This document shows, piece by piece, positions 10,489 through 23,492 of a DNA stretch of 64,000 nucleotides. This DNA comes from Ashinkailepas kermadecensis (taxonomy: Eukaryota; Arthropoda; Thecostraca; Neolepadidae): NCBI GenBank assembly GCA_034440615.1, contig JAOTOM010005113.1, positions 434,001-498,000 of the forward strand, written 5' to 3'. The position numbers and the translations under genes are program-made. Every line of letters starts with the position of its first letter. Within the stretch, counting starts at the first letter, position 1. The notes under the pieces are model-generated. The model was not told where the DNA came from and made no database searches. It saw only the letters and a program-made list of their open reading frames with translations.

Positions 10489-11932
10489 GGGCTTAACACG
10501 CGCCCTGGAGGGCCTCTGAAAATTTCGCGCACTGGAGGGGGGGGGGGGCGGATTCCACCCCATAAGATCTCGGCTCCTATTAAAGCTGGAGGAACGAAAT
10601 TCGCAGGGTGGATGGGTACGGTAGTGAACTCTCTTGTGTGTAAATTTCATGACCTTAGGTCAATATCTCCAAGGTCAAATAAGGTCACATTTGCCAACAT
10701 TTTCTTGTTTTGCGTGGCTTGGCTTGTTGTTGCCGCTGATAATTTTACAAGTTGGCAGCTTCATGGTTCCAAACCTTATTGAGCTGAGACGTTTACGGCG
10801 CCGCACTCATGGAGCTGCCATTCCGCTGGACACAGCCATGTTCATTCGTTGCGAGGTTGTACTCAAAGACGGACGGGGATTCCGCATCGATATGTGAGAT
10901 AGATACCGCAGATACATAACTGCGAGAGATACCGCAGCCAACAACTGCGAGAGATACCGCCCTTCTGGCGAGATACAAACAAGATCCCACCAATCTGGGA
11001 CAGAAGTAAGTGAGCACTGTTATTATATATGCCCTGATTACAGGTGGTCATTGTACGCGATAAGATATTTATGCCTCTTTGCTGAACATTGATGTCGTTG
11101 TTTTCTTCATTGTTCTAATGTTTGTTTCGTTCATTTCTTCACAGTATTTACGTGACCAGAGGCGACAGGTTGGATGAGCCAATAAATGAGTCAAGTGACG
11201 CGGTCTCTATCCCAGTCCCAACCCATGTTTGCCGTTACACTTGTCATTGTTTTGGATCGCTGTGATTGTGTTTAAATGCTACAAAATGGGAATCAATGAT
11301 ATTTTGGACATTACTAATGATGCAATACAGATGCTAGACCCGACATTTGACCTCAGGTCACCTATATAGCAGAACTTTATCAGGTCAGTTACCTGTTCCA
11401 GTTACCGGAACCGGGCCGCCCGCCCGACTGCTCCGTCGGGCAGCTCGGCGCAATCGGCTTCGCGAAGAAAGGTGTGAAATACATGAATAAAGTATGGAAA
11501 CGCAATGACAAACAGTAGTGCATTTATGACAACATTCCAGTTGGTCAAGTTTGGTTCCATTAACCTGTCATGAACTTGACCTGACTTGACCTCGGTGACC
11601 TAACATGACTTTGAAACTATATAGCATATCAATATACATCAAACAAGTCGCTAGTGTTGCCAAGAACACTTCCCTTTTACAAATACACGGGAAGCGCATC
11701 AGCGCCGATTTTTGTGGTCTGGCGCGTCAAATTTTTTTCTTCACTTTAGGGTCCCTAACTTAAAATTTGTTTCGGCCCATTTCCATTTTTCTTGCTTTAA
11801 ACGACGCGCCGGTCATTTCTAAGCAGGTACGCAGAGAATTGCGTATATCGACCGTTAAAATCTGCAGTTATGTACGAAAAACCGGAGGGGTGGGCGGATT
11901 TCGCCCCCCCCCTCCAGTGCGCGTGTTAAGTA
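10489..11932. mobile_element. Possible 1.4-kb element with G-rich inverted ends
   Basis: The left end reads GCTTAACACGCGC, then CTGGAGGG...GGGGGGGCGGATT. The reverse complement of the right end (11883-11932) reads CTTAACACGCGCACTGGAGG, then GGGGGGGCGAAATCC. The inside has AGGTCA/TGACCT half sites (for example 10650-10690 and 11575-11605) and no transposase. It may be a non-autonomous DNA element; no target duplication was resolved. Confidence 0.5.
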
Positions 11933-11934
11933 AA

Positions 11935-13390
11935 GATGTATGGAACAACTTTGAAATGTAGAGACAGCGCTGCTGTCAGCGTGTGGAACGTTTTGCAGCC
12001 CCGGTATTGTTTGCTTTCGTCATCAATCATGGTTCCCTCGTTCGATAAACCCATTTTCTTTCCCCGTGCCTTTCGGTATGCCATCATCCAGCTTGCTGTG
12101 CTATGTGCCGTGCCGTGCCAGAATCTGCTGTGCCCGTGCCGCGTCTTATACCAGTGTTTGAAAAAAAATGTGGGCAACTCTACTCTCGACAAGTATCGGG
12201 TCATCCATCAGTGGCCATGTCAGACAGTGACTTGTAACCTAGAACACTATTGAGGGATATAATCTGTCCGTACGTGTCTTCAGGTTTTCAACAAATATTC
12301 ATTAGCAACAACATTACGTGAAAAATATCAAGGTCTAGGTTCCCCTTTGACCCGATGACATCACCTGAGGTTACTTTTTTTTCTTAGCATTACCACAATC
12401 ATTTCCCTCCACTTTAACTTAACTTTTGGCTGTATTTTATATAGTTTGTGAGATATATTTAATGCACATCTAAGGACTGCACTGAGAAGAGGTCGTCATC
12501 TGATTTTGACCGACCCTAACTTCGTTAATTTAATAGACTGCACCTAAATCTTTGACATCATGCACGTTCACCAATTGTCGGATAACATGAGAAATTACCA
12601 AAGTGATGCCTTGGACGGGTTATGAGGGATGTCAGGAAACCTTAGTGAGGTATAATTAATCCCTCCACTGCGTGGTCCAAGCTAATCTAAGATATCATTA
12701 GTAACCCGAAGTATGCAGATGGGGTATCAATCGTGACAGCTGATCACATGCAGCACGCTGGCGTTTCTTTTGCTTCGCTAGGAATCTCCGCTTGGAAATA
12801 CTTGGAGAGGTAGCACACATTTGTTCGATTGCTGGCTGAGTTGGCAAAATGCAATGCAATGTAATGTAAATATAACGTAACCTCGATAGGCAACCTTCCG
12901 TCTCCTTCCATGTCAGGCCAGTGACATGTCACCTGAACCTTCACTTTATTCGGGACAATTTTTTTTTTTAAGGTCCGCCACCCAAGATCAGGTGACCAGG
13001 AGCGCCCCCTCCTCTTACCCAACGACTGCAAGCACCTTACGGTAACACCATAAAATAAAAATTAAAGTCGCGGCACTCCCAGCTAAGAGATGGAAAACAA
13101 ATAAATAAGTATACAAAGCACCCGGTATTAGAGCAATAAAACTAATAATAAAGAATGCTGAAAGTAGTCATACCCAAAGGTGGCATATGACTGGCCCTAG
13201 ATCCATCCCAATAAGAAGTTAAGGTCTAAACTATAATGTTAGTAGTTGGTTTGTGGACAGATAGTAATGAGCACTCCTGATTTGAAATTCTTTTTTTTAC
13301 TTTGGCTCCTCCCACAACTCCATCCAGCTAAGCATAGGCTTGTTGCCGGGTGGAGTGTGGGAGGAACTATGGTTGGGTGTTTTCAACTTT
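11935..13390. other. Intronic stretch, no gene recognised
   Basis: Open frames such as 12744-13031 (-) and 11936-12253 (+) have no recognised domain and overlap each other. No repeat array was seen. Confidence 0.4.
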
Positions 13391-13404
13391 TATATATAGC
13401 TAAG

Positions 13405-13655
13405 CGCACGCACACGTACACGCGCACACGCACACGCACACGCATACGCACACACACACGCACACATGTACACGCACACGCAACAAGCACACGCACACGC
13501 ACACGCAACAACCACACGCACACGCACGCACACGCACACGCGCACGCACACGTACACTCTCACACGCACACACATGCCAGCACCCCTGCACATACATACA
13601 CACAAGGACATGCACACACACACAAACACACATACATACACATGTGTACTCCTTT
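13405..13655. repeat. CA-rich compound microsatellite
   Basis: ACACGC, ACACAC and ACATAC runs. It abuts the 3' end of the antisense LINE at 13680 and may have grown from that element's simple-repeat tail. Confidence 0.95.
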
Positions 13656-13689
13656 GGTATCCAACAGATGTAGTGAATGCTCTAGTCAG

Positions 13690-15418
13690 TTAATATCTGC
13701 TCAAGAAGTATGTCTTGATGTAATTTTTTAGAACAAACTTAGAATTTGGTATCTCTGTATGCCGAAAATGTTTTGCTATGAGAGTATTCCAAAGTTTGGG
13801 TCCAAAACATTCAATGGTGAATAGACGATAATTTTTGTTTGAATAGCTGTGTTGGAAGTGGTTCTGTAATCTTGTGGAATATGGGGTATTAAGGGATTCT
13901 GTGAAAAGGGGTCTAATAGAATGAGGTAGCTGATTATAAATACATTTTTGCATAATAAGCACCATTTGAAGTTTTGCTATATCTTGGACTTTTAAAATTT
14001 TGTACTTCTTAAAGATAGGGTTTGCACTCTGAGGGGACATACACCCTCAATAATACGCATCATTCTTTTCTGAAGTAAGGATAATTTGTGTCCGTATATA
14101 AATGATTATTTATATATGTCCGTATATAAATGATAGTTTGTACCCCAGAGAAAACAGCAATAGTTGATATATGGGATAATTAATGCATTATACAATTTTA
14201 GGAGGTGATTTATGCCTAGAAGATATTTTATTTTTGATATCATTCCTATGTTGCGACTTATTATGTTTGAGACACTGCTGATATGGGATGCAAATTTCAA
14301 ATTTTCATATATGTATACACCAAGATATTTTACTGGATTTTGATGCAAAATAGCAATTCCATTAAATTCAATATTGATATCAATGTCTGCTTTATGATTA
14401 TTATATAGCTGGTATACAGTTTTGGATTCATTTAAGGACAAAAGGTTTGAATGCAGCCATTGCGAAATTTTTGGCAAGGAATTTGTGATCTTGTTATGAA
14501 GCTCTGTACAGTCAGTGCTTTGAAAAAAAATGCTGTGTCATCAGCATATATAAATGTCTCACATTCTACATGCAAATTTACAAAATCATTTATATATATT
14601 ATAAAAAGTAAGGGGCCTAAAATTGATCCTTGTGGGACACCCATTTCAATTTTTCTGAAAGCAGAGGTGCTGTTATTTATTGTGGTGGCTTGTGTTCTTT
14701 CTGATAAATATGACTGTATCATTTTGATTGCATTTCCCTTCACACCATATTTTTCCATTTTTGCACATAATATTTCTTTGTCAACAGTATCAAACGCCTT
14801 TCTCAAATCAAGGTAAATTCCAACAACATATTCATTGTTTTCAAATCCTTTAGTGATCAGGCTCTGTATTAAGAGAAGAGGCATATATGTGGACCTTCCT
14901 TTTCTGAAACCAAATTGCTTATCAGAAAGTAGATTGTGTAGGGTGAAATGTTCCAAAAGTTGGTTGTAGATTATCTTTTCTAATATTTTCGACATATATG
15001 GAAGAATACTAATTGGTCTGTAGTTACTAAATGTTGCCGGGTCACCTTTTTTGTAGATGGGCTTTACAACTGCAATTTTCAATGGCTTTGGGAAGATCCC
15101 ATTACTCAGGCATAAGTTGATGACATGGCTTAGGTGTGGTAATATGGATCTGTATGATTGCTTAAATATCTTATAATTTATTCCATCAATTCCTGACCCA
15201 ACATTTCTTAAAGAAGCAACCACTGTATCTAAATTGTTTTCTGTTACTGCTAATAGCACCATTGATATATCTGGGTAGGTATGCATATATTCTAAAGCAT
15301 TGGTGTTGCTCTGAGGAATTTTTTCTCTCAATTTTGGTGCAATTTCTGTGAAATATTTATTGAAACCTTCAGCTATAGCGGCATCATTTTCTAGAGTGAT
15401 GTCTGTATCTGTATTCAT
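13690..15418 (-). pseudogene. LINE ORF2, reverse transcriptase and C-terminal part
   Basis: The frame 15418-14432 holds the RT fingers and palm: KPIYKKGDPATFSNYRPISI, FGFRKGRSTYMPLL, DLRKAFDTVD, GVPQGSILGPLLF and YADDTAFF with both catalytic aspartates. A frameshift near 14480 moves to 14477-14106 (SLNESKTVYQLY, VKYLGVYI, YINYCCFLWG), and a further break leads to 14040-13690 (KILKVQDIAKLQMV, PKLWNTL). The C-terminal ILKVQDIxKLQ and WNxL pattern is that of the CR1/L2/Daphne group of LINEs. It copies RNA into DNA at a nicked target. Three or four disruptions make this copy inactive. Confidence 0.88.
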
Positions 15419-16709
15419 TTTTTTCAGGGATATTCCGTTTGGAAGGAGATTGCCTCAGTATCTGGTTAAGCATTTTCCATGTCTCTTTTGGATTATTTTG
15501 ATGTTTGTCAAATTCCACCTCATAATGAAGTATTTTTGCCTTTCTAATTGTTGTAATCAGTGTGTTTTTGTACCTGTTATATTTTTTCTTGCTTTCAGTA
15601 GTTCGATATGTAAGTGTTTGATTAAATAATATTTGATTTTGGTTGATTGAGCATAATATTGCAGGTGAAATCCATGGTTTTATGGAGACTGTTTTTCTTG
15701 ATAAGACTTGAGTATATGTAAATGTATTAATCCCACTTTTATGTGCATTAATTAAACTGCTACATGCTTTTTCAGGATCATTTTCATCAAAAATGCCTTC
15801 AAGTTCATTTGTTAGATGATTTCTCAGACTGTCAATTTTATCAAAGTCAAAGGTTGTTCTTTTTGCAATGATTGGTTTTTGAACTGTAAATTCTGATGTT
15901 GTAAAAATAGAGAAGTGATCAGAGAAATCAGATTTAATGATGCCAGTCTGTTTTATTTTTGATACATCATTACAGAAAATATTGTCAATTAATGTGCATG
16001 TTGTATCACATACACGAGTCGCCTTTGATATTAGAGGAAGAAAACCATGAGAGCACATAGACATGAAAAATGAGTCAGCAAAGTGGTCATTTGGAATTGA
16101 GAATAGGTCAACGTTTAGGTCTCCAATGATGTATGTAGGCATGTTCAGATGGTTTATTGTCGTTAGACATTCCTCAAATTCTGACAAGAATTGTGCATGA
16201 TGACCAGGTGCATGATATATCTGGCATATCAAAATAGTTTGTTTATTACTCAATTATATTTGGAGAAAAACACCTTCAGCTTCGGCAGCAACAAAATCAA
16301 ATGGATAAAGCTGTTTTGCTTTTAGTGATTTTAAGCAATAGATTGCAGAGCCTCCACCAATTTTGTGTTCCCTGCTTTTGCAGAATAGTTCATAATCTTC
16401 ATCGTCTAAGTTAAATTTCTGTTCATTTTCTTTTGATAGCCAGGTTTCAAAAATACATATTAGGCTCCATTTGTGATTCAGCTGATTTAGGAAGATATTG
16501 AGCTCATCGAATTTATTTACTATGGACCTTGCATTCAAGTGGAGAATATCTATGTTTCTTCCTAAGTCAGGACCCATTTCAGCTTGTCTACTGACATCTT
16601 TAACATCATAGAAATTACAATTCTCTCGAACGCGTTCAAAATGAGAATACGTAAGGGCAAGGTCATCTGAGATTATATTCAAGAATGGGTTAAATGTTTT
16701 ATTTTCCAA
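15384..16709 (-). pseudogene. LINE ORF2, apurinic-type endonuclease part
   Basis: The frame 16709-16254 carries LHLNARSIVNKFDELNIFL and FETWLSK. A single in-frame TAA (16256-16254) interrupts it, and the same frame goes on from 16253 with IIGDLNVDLFSI, LIDNIFCND and SDFSDHFSIF. Together these supply the Asn, Glu, Asp-Leu-Asn and Ser-Asp-His motifs of the LINE endonuclease. The frame ends at 15384 with a shift into the RT frame near 15420. Apart from the stop, the domain looks intact, so decay is recent. The 5' end and any ORF1 are absent. Confidence 0.85.
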
Positions 16710-16724
16710 GGTTGGTAGGTATTA

Positions 16725-19700
16725 GAACTTAGTTGTAGAGCCTATGTAGCAAGGTACCTAGTACAATAATTGTATTACAACCTTCCTGTTTTCACTCTCA
16801 CCTAACTCGGACGACTACATAACAAGACCGGAGGTGTCTAGCAATTAGTGGAGAATATTAATATGATTGTTGAAGTGTACCGGCAACTTACTTCACAAAA
16901 CCATTCAACTTAATATAAACATAATGTTGGCGTAACGTAAAAAAAACACATAAAAAAAGAAGAAAAAAAGAAAACAAACTTGTTATGAAGGAAACCATGC
17001 ATATATCACGCAAAAAAAAACTGAAGCAAAGCATGGATATATTTATTTCGTGCACAATTGTTTTGTATTCAAAAACAATTGCACATTGCACAAGCAAGGA
17101 TATTCAACTTATTTCAATGAAAATGTAGTATATATCTTCTCTAAGGCAATAAGTTGCCTCTAAAGTAATAAGATTATTCCGATGTGCCATAGCAATGGAT
17201 GGACCGAACGCCTCTCCCCAAAGAACTCGAAATATCCCCGTGTCATTGCTCGCCGGCGAATGACACTGGAGGCGGGTAGCGACAAACACACCCTACAGCG
17301 GTGGTCTATGCCGTGTTGTGTTCAGCTCTATTTATAAAGCACTAAATTAACCGAATCATCCGTCGAATTGGCCGCTGAATGTCACGTTGCATTCAGAAGG
17401 CGAATCAGCACTTTAAGACTGGTTTGTTGAGAAAAAACATGAGCAGTGTGTTCAGGCATTCTTCCCAACCATGGTCATTCTGTATAAAATTTGTGTACAA
17501 CATTTTGACAGTGTCAGATGTACACCCGCTGTGTCCCCCTTCCTCCGGTTCCAGCATCCCTGACGACAGTGCTGACATGCACTGGCCTGGCCAGGAGCAT
17601 TATAAGGTGCGTGACCCCAACAGCTGACAAGGAATCCTGATTGATACATTTGAACATGCAAAACGTATTCATCATGTTGGCCCAAGGAATGCTAGGGAAA
17701 TCGTCACCACTGAGTCACGTTTCAGAAGTATATTTGTTAGTTTTTCGAGTAATTTCGCCTATGCTAGCAAAAGCCGTGATATGCTCAGTAGTGATCGCGC
17801 TGCAAGAAATAGGAAGATCCTTGTCAGCTACCGCAGCCCCACACCTCATGGTGCTCCCTGTCACATCAGTCAATATCAATTGTGTGGTTAAAGTTGATGG
17901 AGCTGGATGAACAGATGCGGCTGCGCCTCCCACTTCATCAAAATTAAAGACAGATAATGTGGTGACCGTCACGTGTTGCCATAGCGTTATGATGGAGTTC
18001 AGAATTGAACGCATGCAGTGCGAAACTCCCAAAGTCGGAAAGCCCCGAAACCATCAGTCTATCTATCTCGGCCTAAAACCGATGAACTCAGAAGCTGAAA
18101 AAAGATCATCCGAGGTCCAGCTTGGCCCCGTATCCTTTAATCCACCTTTAATCACTTTGGAAAGCAAACCTATGTATGCACATTAGCTCAGCTGATTAGT
18201 TTCAGCAAGCGAGGAAGTACTGTCACTACACCAGAATCTGGTTTGCTTCCACCATGAATGAAGGATCCCCATAAATATTCCCAAACTTTATCGTCTTCAA
18301 TATTGGAGTAGGTTTCCTGCAACAACCTAGTATGATGATGATGATTCTTGTTCAGGAATCTGAAGAAATTCCTTTGTTGTCAGCGCGACGTATTCCCTAG
18401 GTATTAAACGGTGGAACATATAATTTAGAGGCAATGCATTAACCCTTCCCGTCATTCCGGTAAGATCCTCACACCCCGTCACGGGGTAGGGGTGGGGGCT
18501 CAGTATATTACCATCTAATCTCCAAACTAAGCGTCGCACGAAACCGGAAGATGTGTCATCGGAAAGCGCTCTACGAATATGACTAGAAACCACCCGCAGC
18601 ATTTTATCATCTCAAAGTGTGAAGTCAACAGGGTGGATATGTGGTCACGATTAGTTAGTTATTTGGGATTTAGGGCGCTTCGACCAGAATTGATCATTCG
18701 CGGTGGTCACGATTGACGTCAAGTTGTATGCTCTGGGGAGTTTATTTTGTAGATTTTATAAACAAAACTTGCTCGGAATCAGAAATGGACGACGAAATGG
18801 ACCGTGGTCCCAGAATGTTCGCGCAATCAAAAAAACAACTTTTTTATTTCCAAAAGTTTGAGTTTTCGACTTTATTTACTTGGTTTGTGTCTAATTGATA
18901 CAACACACCGAGCAACTTTGTTTTAAGTAAGCTGAGCCCCATGTAAATTGCTTAACTTAGCAAGGATCTTCGATATTTATCCCTAATCGCAAATATGCAA
19001 CAAGTAAGTCATCAAAAACGAAAGATTTCAAAAATTCCTCTGGGACACTTTGTTGCATCTCCAAAAGTAAACAAACGCTGAAAGTTTCATTCAAGCATCT
19101 TCACCCGTTAAAGCGTGACGATCGGTTGAACATTTTTGGAGGTGACCTCACTTGATCTTAATTAACTCGGGGATCGTGAACGACCTGATCTCAAAATTTT
19201 CACGAAACATGTGAAATTTATGTAGGAACAGGTATGCCAATATTCGGCCCGCTGCTGCACGCTGTTTTTTTTTTTTTTACTATCCGCGGAAAACCTAATG
19301 GGGACAAAGTGTGGCCCATACTAGCTGTCTTAACTCCTAACCTCCAAGCCGTAGTCCTATCCCATCTCATTAGAATGGTAAAAATATGTCTAACCGAAGC
19401 GCTAATCCCTTTGCAAGAACAGATTTTACCGAACATGTGTACCGGCCGCCCGCCGCAAGGCGAGTCGGCCGAGGCCAACTGGCGCGGCCGCCTCACTCCG
19501 ACACCATGACGACCTTGCACCAAGTTGCAATCATGAGTGGTGTCAAGTTGCAAACATGAGCGCGTCGCGTCTGCACTGCAACTTTCGGCTTGCTCACACT
19601 TTATCTGCACAGTACACACATACACACCTGCTGGACACACACGGTCACGTATATGGTGAAAATTGAGGATGTCGAGAAATTTCGTCAGGAAACTGGTAAG

Positions 19701-19830
19701 CACCTGACAATGCTCCAGACGGAGTTTGAAAACCGAGGACGTCAAAAATGTTCTCGGTATTCGCGTCATGTCCTCAGTTGCCAGGTGTGCAAACAGAAAA
19801 TGGCCTCGGTATGCACGAATTACAGGTGTA
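16725..19830. other. Intronic stretch, no gene recognised
   Basis: Scattered open frames (17379-17627 +, 17715-18032 -, 19234-19509 +) show no domain and no consistent splice context. A homopolymer T run is at 19266-19279. The segment 18181-18215 resembles a box A (TAGCTCAGCTGATTAG), but no box B follows. Confidence 0.4.
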
Positions 19831-19923
19831 GACACACACACACACACAGACACACACACAGCCATACACAGACACACACACACAGACACACAGACACACA
19901 GACATACACACACACAGACAGAG

Positions 19924-20009
<86 letters not shown>

Positions 20010-20030
20010 CTCTCTCTCTCTCTCTCTTCC
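19830..20030. repeat. (CA)n(TA)n(TC)n compound microsatellite
   Basis: ACACAC/CAGACA for about 110 bp, then TA for about 60 bp, then TC for about 20 bp. Confidence 0.97.
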
Positions 20031-20995
20031 GTTGTGGGATAACTCACATCATTGTGCTATATTCCCAACGTCGGTGCGTGATGCAAGTGTCTGACAAGAC
20101 CATGGGTAGCCTGCACTGATTTTAATAATGCGCTCGCATTCTCCGTTAGCTTCTCCGACCCTCCGGTCTGGCATCCCGCCGGAAGAATGTTATTGTGCGT
20201 ATCTATGGCAATCGACACGCACCCCCACCAGGGACGTTGATTTCCGAAAATTATTGGGGAGGGCACAATACATGAAGGCAATGGGCAAACCCAAATAGAA
20301 TGGGGGGGGGAGGGGCACACTCCACAGTGTCCCATGCTAAAAATTGAAATCATTGGGCGAGAAAAGCCAACATTGAGAGGAAACTTGCCCCATAAAAATA
20401 CATAGACCAACACTGATGCTTCTCACGGTGGCTGTGGAGGCTCAGCAGGGCAGCGTACTCGCCAGCAGCCCGGCACCAGTCCTGGCGGCCCGTGCTGGCC
20501 ACTAACACGACGTTACGCAAACGCCGACAATTTTAGACGGCGGCCACTTTCGCTTCTCACGTAAGCTTCCACCATTTACCGCAGAGGAGGGCGTGACAGG
20601 TGTCCAGTTGACACACTGAGCTCCCGATAGTATCACGTGCGACCGATTCCCACGGCACACGGACCACGCGTGTCGACACAAAGAGCCCGGTCACCCCCCC
20701 CCCACCCCCACCCACTCTCGCTCCTTCACGTCAGCCACACATCATTTGTCGTCCATTGTCTACTGTTTTCTAGAAGGTAATGATAGCGCACGGTAATTTT
20801 CGTCCAGCTTACGCAAGAGTGATAGAAGAATTCAGGCAGTGTTGAAATCACGGCTTGTAAAATTTCAAACACATCAGAATTCTGACAATTTGTCGCCTCT
20901 TCCCTAAAAATGAATACAAGCAAATGCTTCTGGAGTAGTAATGGATATGTACCTATCAGCATCCACGCATCTGCCATTTGACAGCTTCCTTAGGC
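20031..20995. other. Intronic stretch, no gene recognised
   Basis: G-rich (20303-20320) and C-rich (20692-20720) homopolymer-like runs are present. No coding domain was recognised. Confidence 0.4.
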
Positions 20996-21001
20996 GCTAA
21001 C

Positions 21002-21135
21002 TTCCGTGATTGTCAGTTGCACACTGGTCATTGATACTTGTACAGCATGTCTTACGATCCGGAAAACTTCCGTGATCGTCAGTTGCACACTGGTCACTGA
21101 TACTTGTACAGCATGTCATACGATCCGGAAAATTC
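21002..21135. repeat. 66-bp tandem duplication
   Basis: Two copies of a block beginning AACTTCCGTGATYGTCAGTT, with a third partial start (AATTCCGCGG). Confidence 0.9.
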
Positions 21136-21461
21136 CGCGGTACGACATCCGGCATATGACTGGTGTGCGGCATGGCAACGACGTATTGAGGGGAATTAAA
21201 TTTGTTCCAAAATGTAGGTAGACATACAAAATACAATGTGTTCGCCAAGCCGGTTGAAATCCGACCGTCGACATAATTATGTTGTGCAAACAGTATGGGA
21301 CACTGTCAGCAATATCATGGTGCAAATAGCGTTGGCCATAATACTGACCTCGAAGGGTCAGGCACCGGACAACGTATTGGGAACAGACACTAATCGCCCT
21401 GCACAGGCCTACCCGGCCCCGATTATCGAGGGAGTGGCTGGCACGTGGAGAGGCTGCTGCT

Positions 21462-21955
21462 GCTTTGTGTCGGTCAAGGAACACCAGTGCCTGGGACACG
21501 GTGGCGGTGTGTAGGTACCGCTGCTGTGTGTCGGTCAAGGTACACCAGTGCCTGGGACACGGTGGCGGTGTGTAGGTACCGCTGCTTTGTGTCGGTCAAG
21601 GAACACCAGTGCCTGTGACACGGTGGCGGTGTGTAGGTACCGCTGCTGTGTGGTTCAAGGAACACCAGTGCCTGGGACACGGTGGCGGTGTGTAGGTACC
21701 GCTGCTGTGTGGTTCAGGGAACACCAGTGCCTGGGACACGGTGGCGGTGTGTAGGTGCCGCTGCTGTGTGGTTCAAGGTACACCAGTGCCTGGGACACGG
21801 TGGCGGTGTGTAGGTACCGCTGCCATGTGGTTCAAGGAACACCAGTGCCTGGGACAAGCTGGTATTGTGTAGGTACCGCTGCTGTGTGGTTCAAGGAACA
21901 CCAGTGCCTGGGACAAGCTGGTATTGTGTAGGTACCGCAGTTCCCACGTGGTAAA
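21462..21955. repeat. 59-61-bp minisatellite, 8 copies
   Basis: ACACCAGTGCCTGGGACACG recurs at about 21480, 21541, 21602, 21661, 21720, 21779, 21838 and 21897. The last two copies share a variant (AAGCTGGTATTGTG). Confidence 0.95.
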
Positions 21956-21959
21956 GAGC

Positions 21960-22995
21960 ACCTGAACCGTGCCAATGTGGTGCCAATGTGGTGCGGCTGG
22001 ATAAATGTGCGGCGCACCACTCGGGCTTTATGTTGCAAGTTTATGTCAATTCGACAATCCTGTGATTACGGGCCTCTTACAAATCAGTGCTTTGGCGCAA
22101 CGTCTATGAGCACACATTAAAAAACTAATTGCACAAGATTTAAAGGAATACCAATAGGGGCAGCTCGAGGCCTTCTAGTAGTTCTTCCCAATTCCTGGAA
22201 TAAAACATGAGAATGTAAGTACGTCTTTTTAAAGGTTGATGTCGTATTCACTCCTTTTCGGTGATCATTCACAGAACCAGAGTTTTAAGCGAAAAGGCAA
22301 AATCAGTTAATGTACCTCCTTGCCTAAATGCTACAACGTAGTGCATGCGTTGACTAGGAACCTGACTAACACAGCAAGGTATGTGGCTAAGACGTGCATC
22401 TCAAGGTTTGGCACTGGTGGGTTCAGCTCATGAGCAGCACTTATTTTGCGGCGCAATCATAGAAAGTCAACGGGAGGCGGTAAGAAATAGCCCCAGCTAG
22501 TGCGAATTAAGCTTCTCAGCATGGGAGTCGAATTATAAAACAAATTCGAACCACAATGTATGCATTCCCTATGAATTTCTTCCATTACGTTTGTGGGGAT
22601 GGGGGGGGGGGCGGACCCACAAGGCAAACCCACCCAGACCAAACTCAGAAATCACTGGAGGGGAGGGGAGGGGAGACACTGACGGGTAAATGGCCCACAA
22701 AGGACACAAAACGACAAGGTTTCCGTTGTCTTTTTGAAACTGGAGTCGTTTTACATGCGGGATAATCAAACAAGTCAAGATGTGTAAATGCTATGCTTTA
22801 ACAATGTTTCGCTCTCTATCACGTCTAGCGTAGGGGACAACGATACCTTTCAGCCAGAGTCGTAGTTCAGGCAGTTTGTTTGTCGCCAGACTATAGCCAA
22901 AATTTGGCAGTTTTATCGCTGAGCCTCTCAGTGTGTGTGTGTGTGGGGGGGGGGGTACGATCAGCGCCTCCATTCCGGTTCACATGTATTCAGGA
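21960..22995. other. Intronic stretch, G-rich tracts, no gene recognised
   Basis: Short poly-G tracts at 22598-22610 and 22945-22955 sit inside a GGGGCGGACC-type sequence seen in several places of the window (for example 29950 and 44560), probably remnants of a dispersed repeat. Confidence 0.35.
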
Positions 22996-23000
22996 GTTGT

Positions 23001-23492
23001 CAATGGATGCCAGTTGCGCTAGTTGTATACCAGTTGCGCTAGTTGTATGTCAGTTGCGCTAGTTGTATGCCAGTTGCGCTAGTTGTATGCCAGTTGCGCT
23101 AGCTGTATGTCAGTTGCGCTAGTTGTATGTCAGTTGCGCTAGTTGTATGCCAGTTGCGCTAGTTGTATGTCAGTTGCGCTAGTTGTATGTCAGTTGCGCT
23201 TGTTGTATGCCAGTTTCGCTTGTTGTATGCCAGTTTCGCTAGTTGTATGCCAGTTGCGCTAGCTGTATGTCAGTTGCGCTAGTTGTATGTCAGTTGCGCT
23301 AGTTGTATGCCAGTTGCGCTAGTTGTATGCCAGTTGCGCTAGTTGTATGTCAGTTGCGCTAGTTGTATGTCAGTTGCGCTAGTTGTATGCCAGTTGCGCT
23401 AGTTGTATGCCAGTTGCGCTAGTTGTATGCCAGTTGCGCTAGTTGTATGTCAGTTGCGCTTGTTGTATGCCAGTTTCGCTAGTTGCATACCA
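23001..23492. repeat. 20-bp minisatellite, about 24 copies
   Basis: The unit is CCAGTTGCGCTAGTTGTATG, with a C/T switch at the first base and a few G/T changes. The 3' edge runs into GC-rich single-copy DNA at 23493. Confidence 0.97.

Larger units (their letters stand above)
13680..16720 (-). mobile_element. AT-rich CR1-group LINE, 5'-truncated
   Basis: A 3-kb antisense LINE with endonuclease and reverse transcriptase domains in order. Its base composition is clearly more AT-rich than its flanks. No ORF1 is present. The coding parts are listed separately. Confidence 0.88.

Noticed and set aside
18181..18215. Possible third SINE or tRNA box A
   Set aside because: No box B or tail was found downstream.
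19218..19943. 241-codon - strand frame
   Set aside because: The start is within the CA/TG microsatellite, and the rest has no recognisable domain and includes a poly-T derived lysine run.
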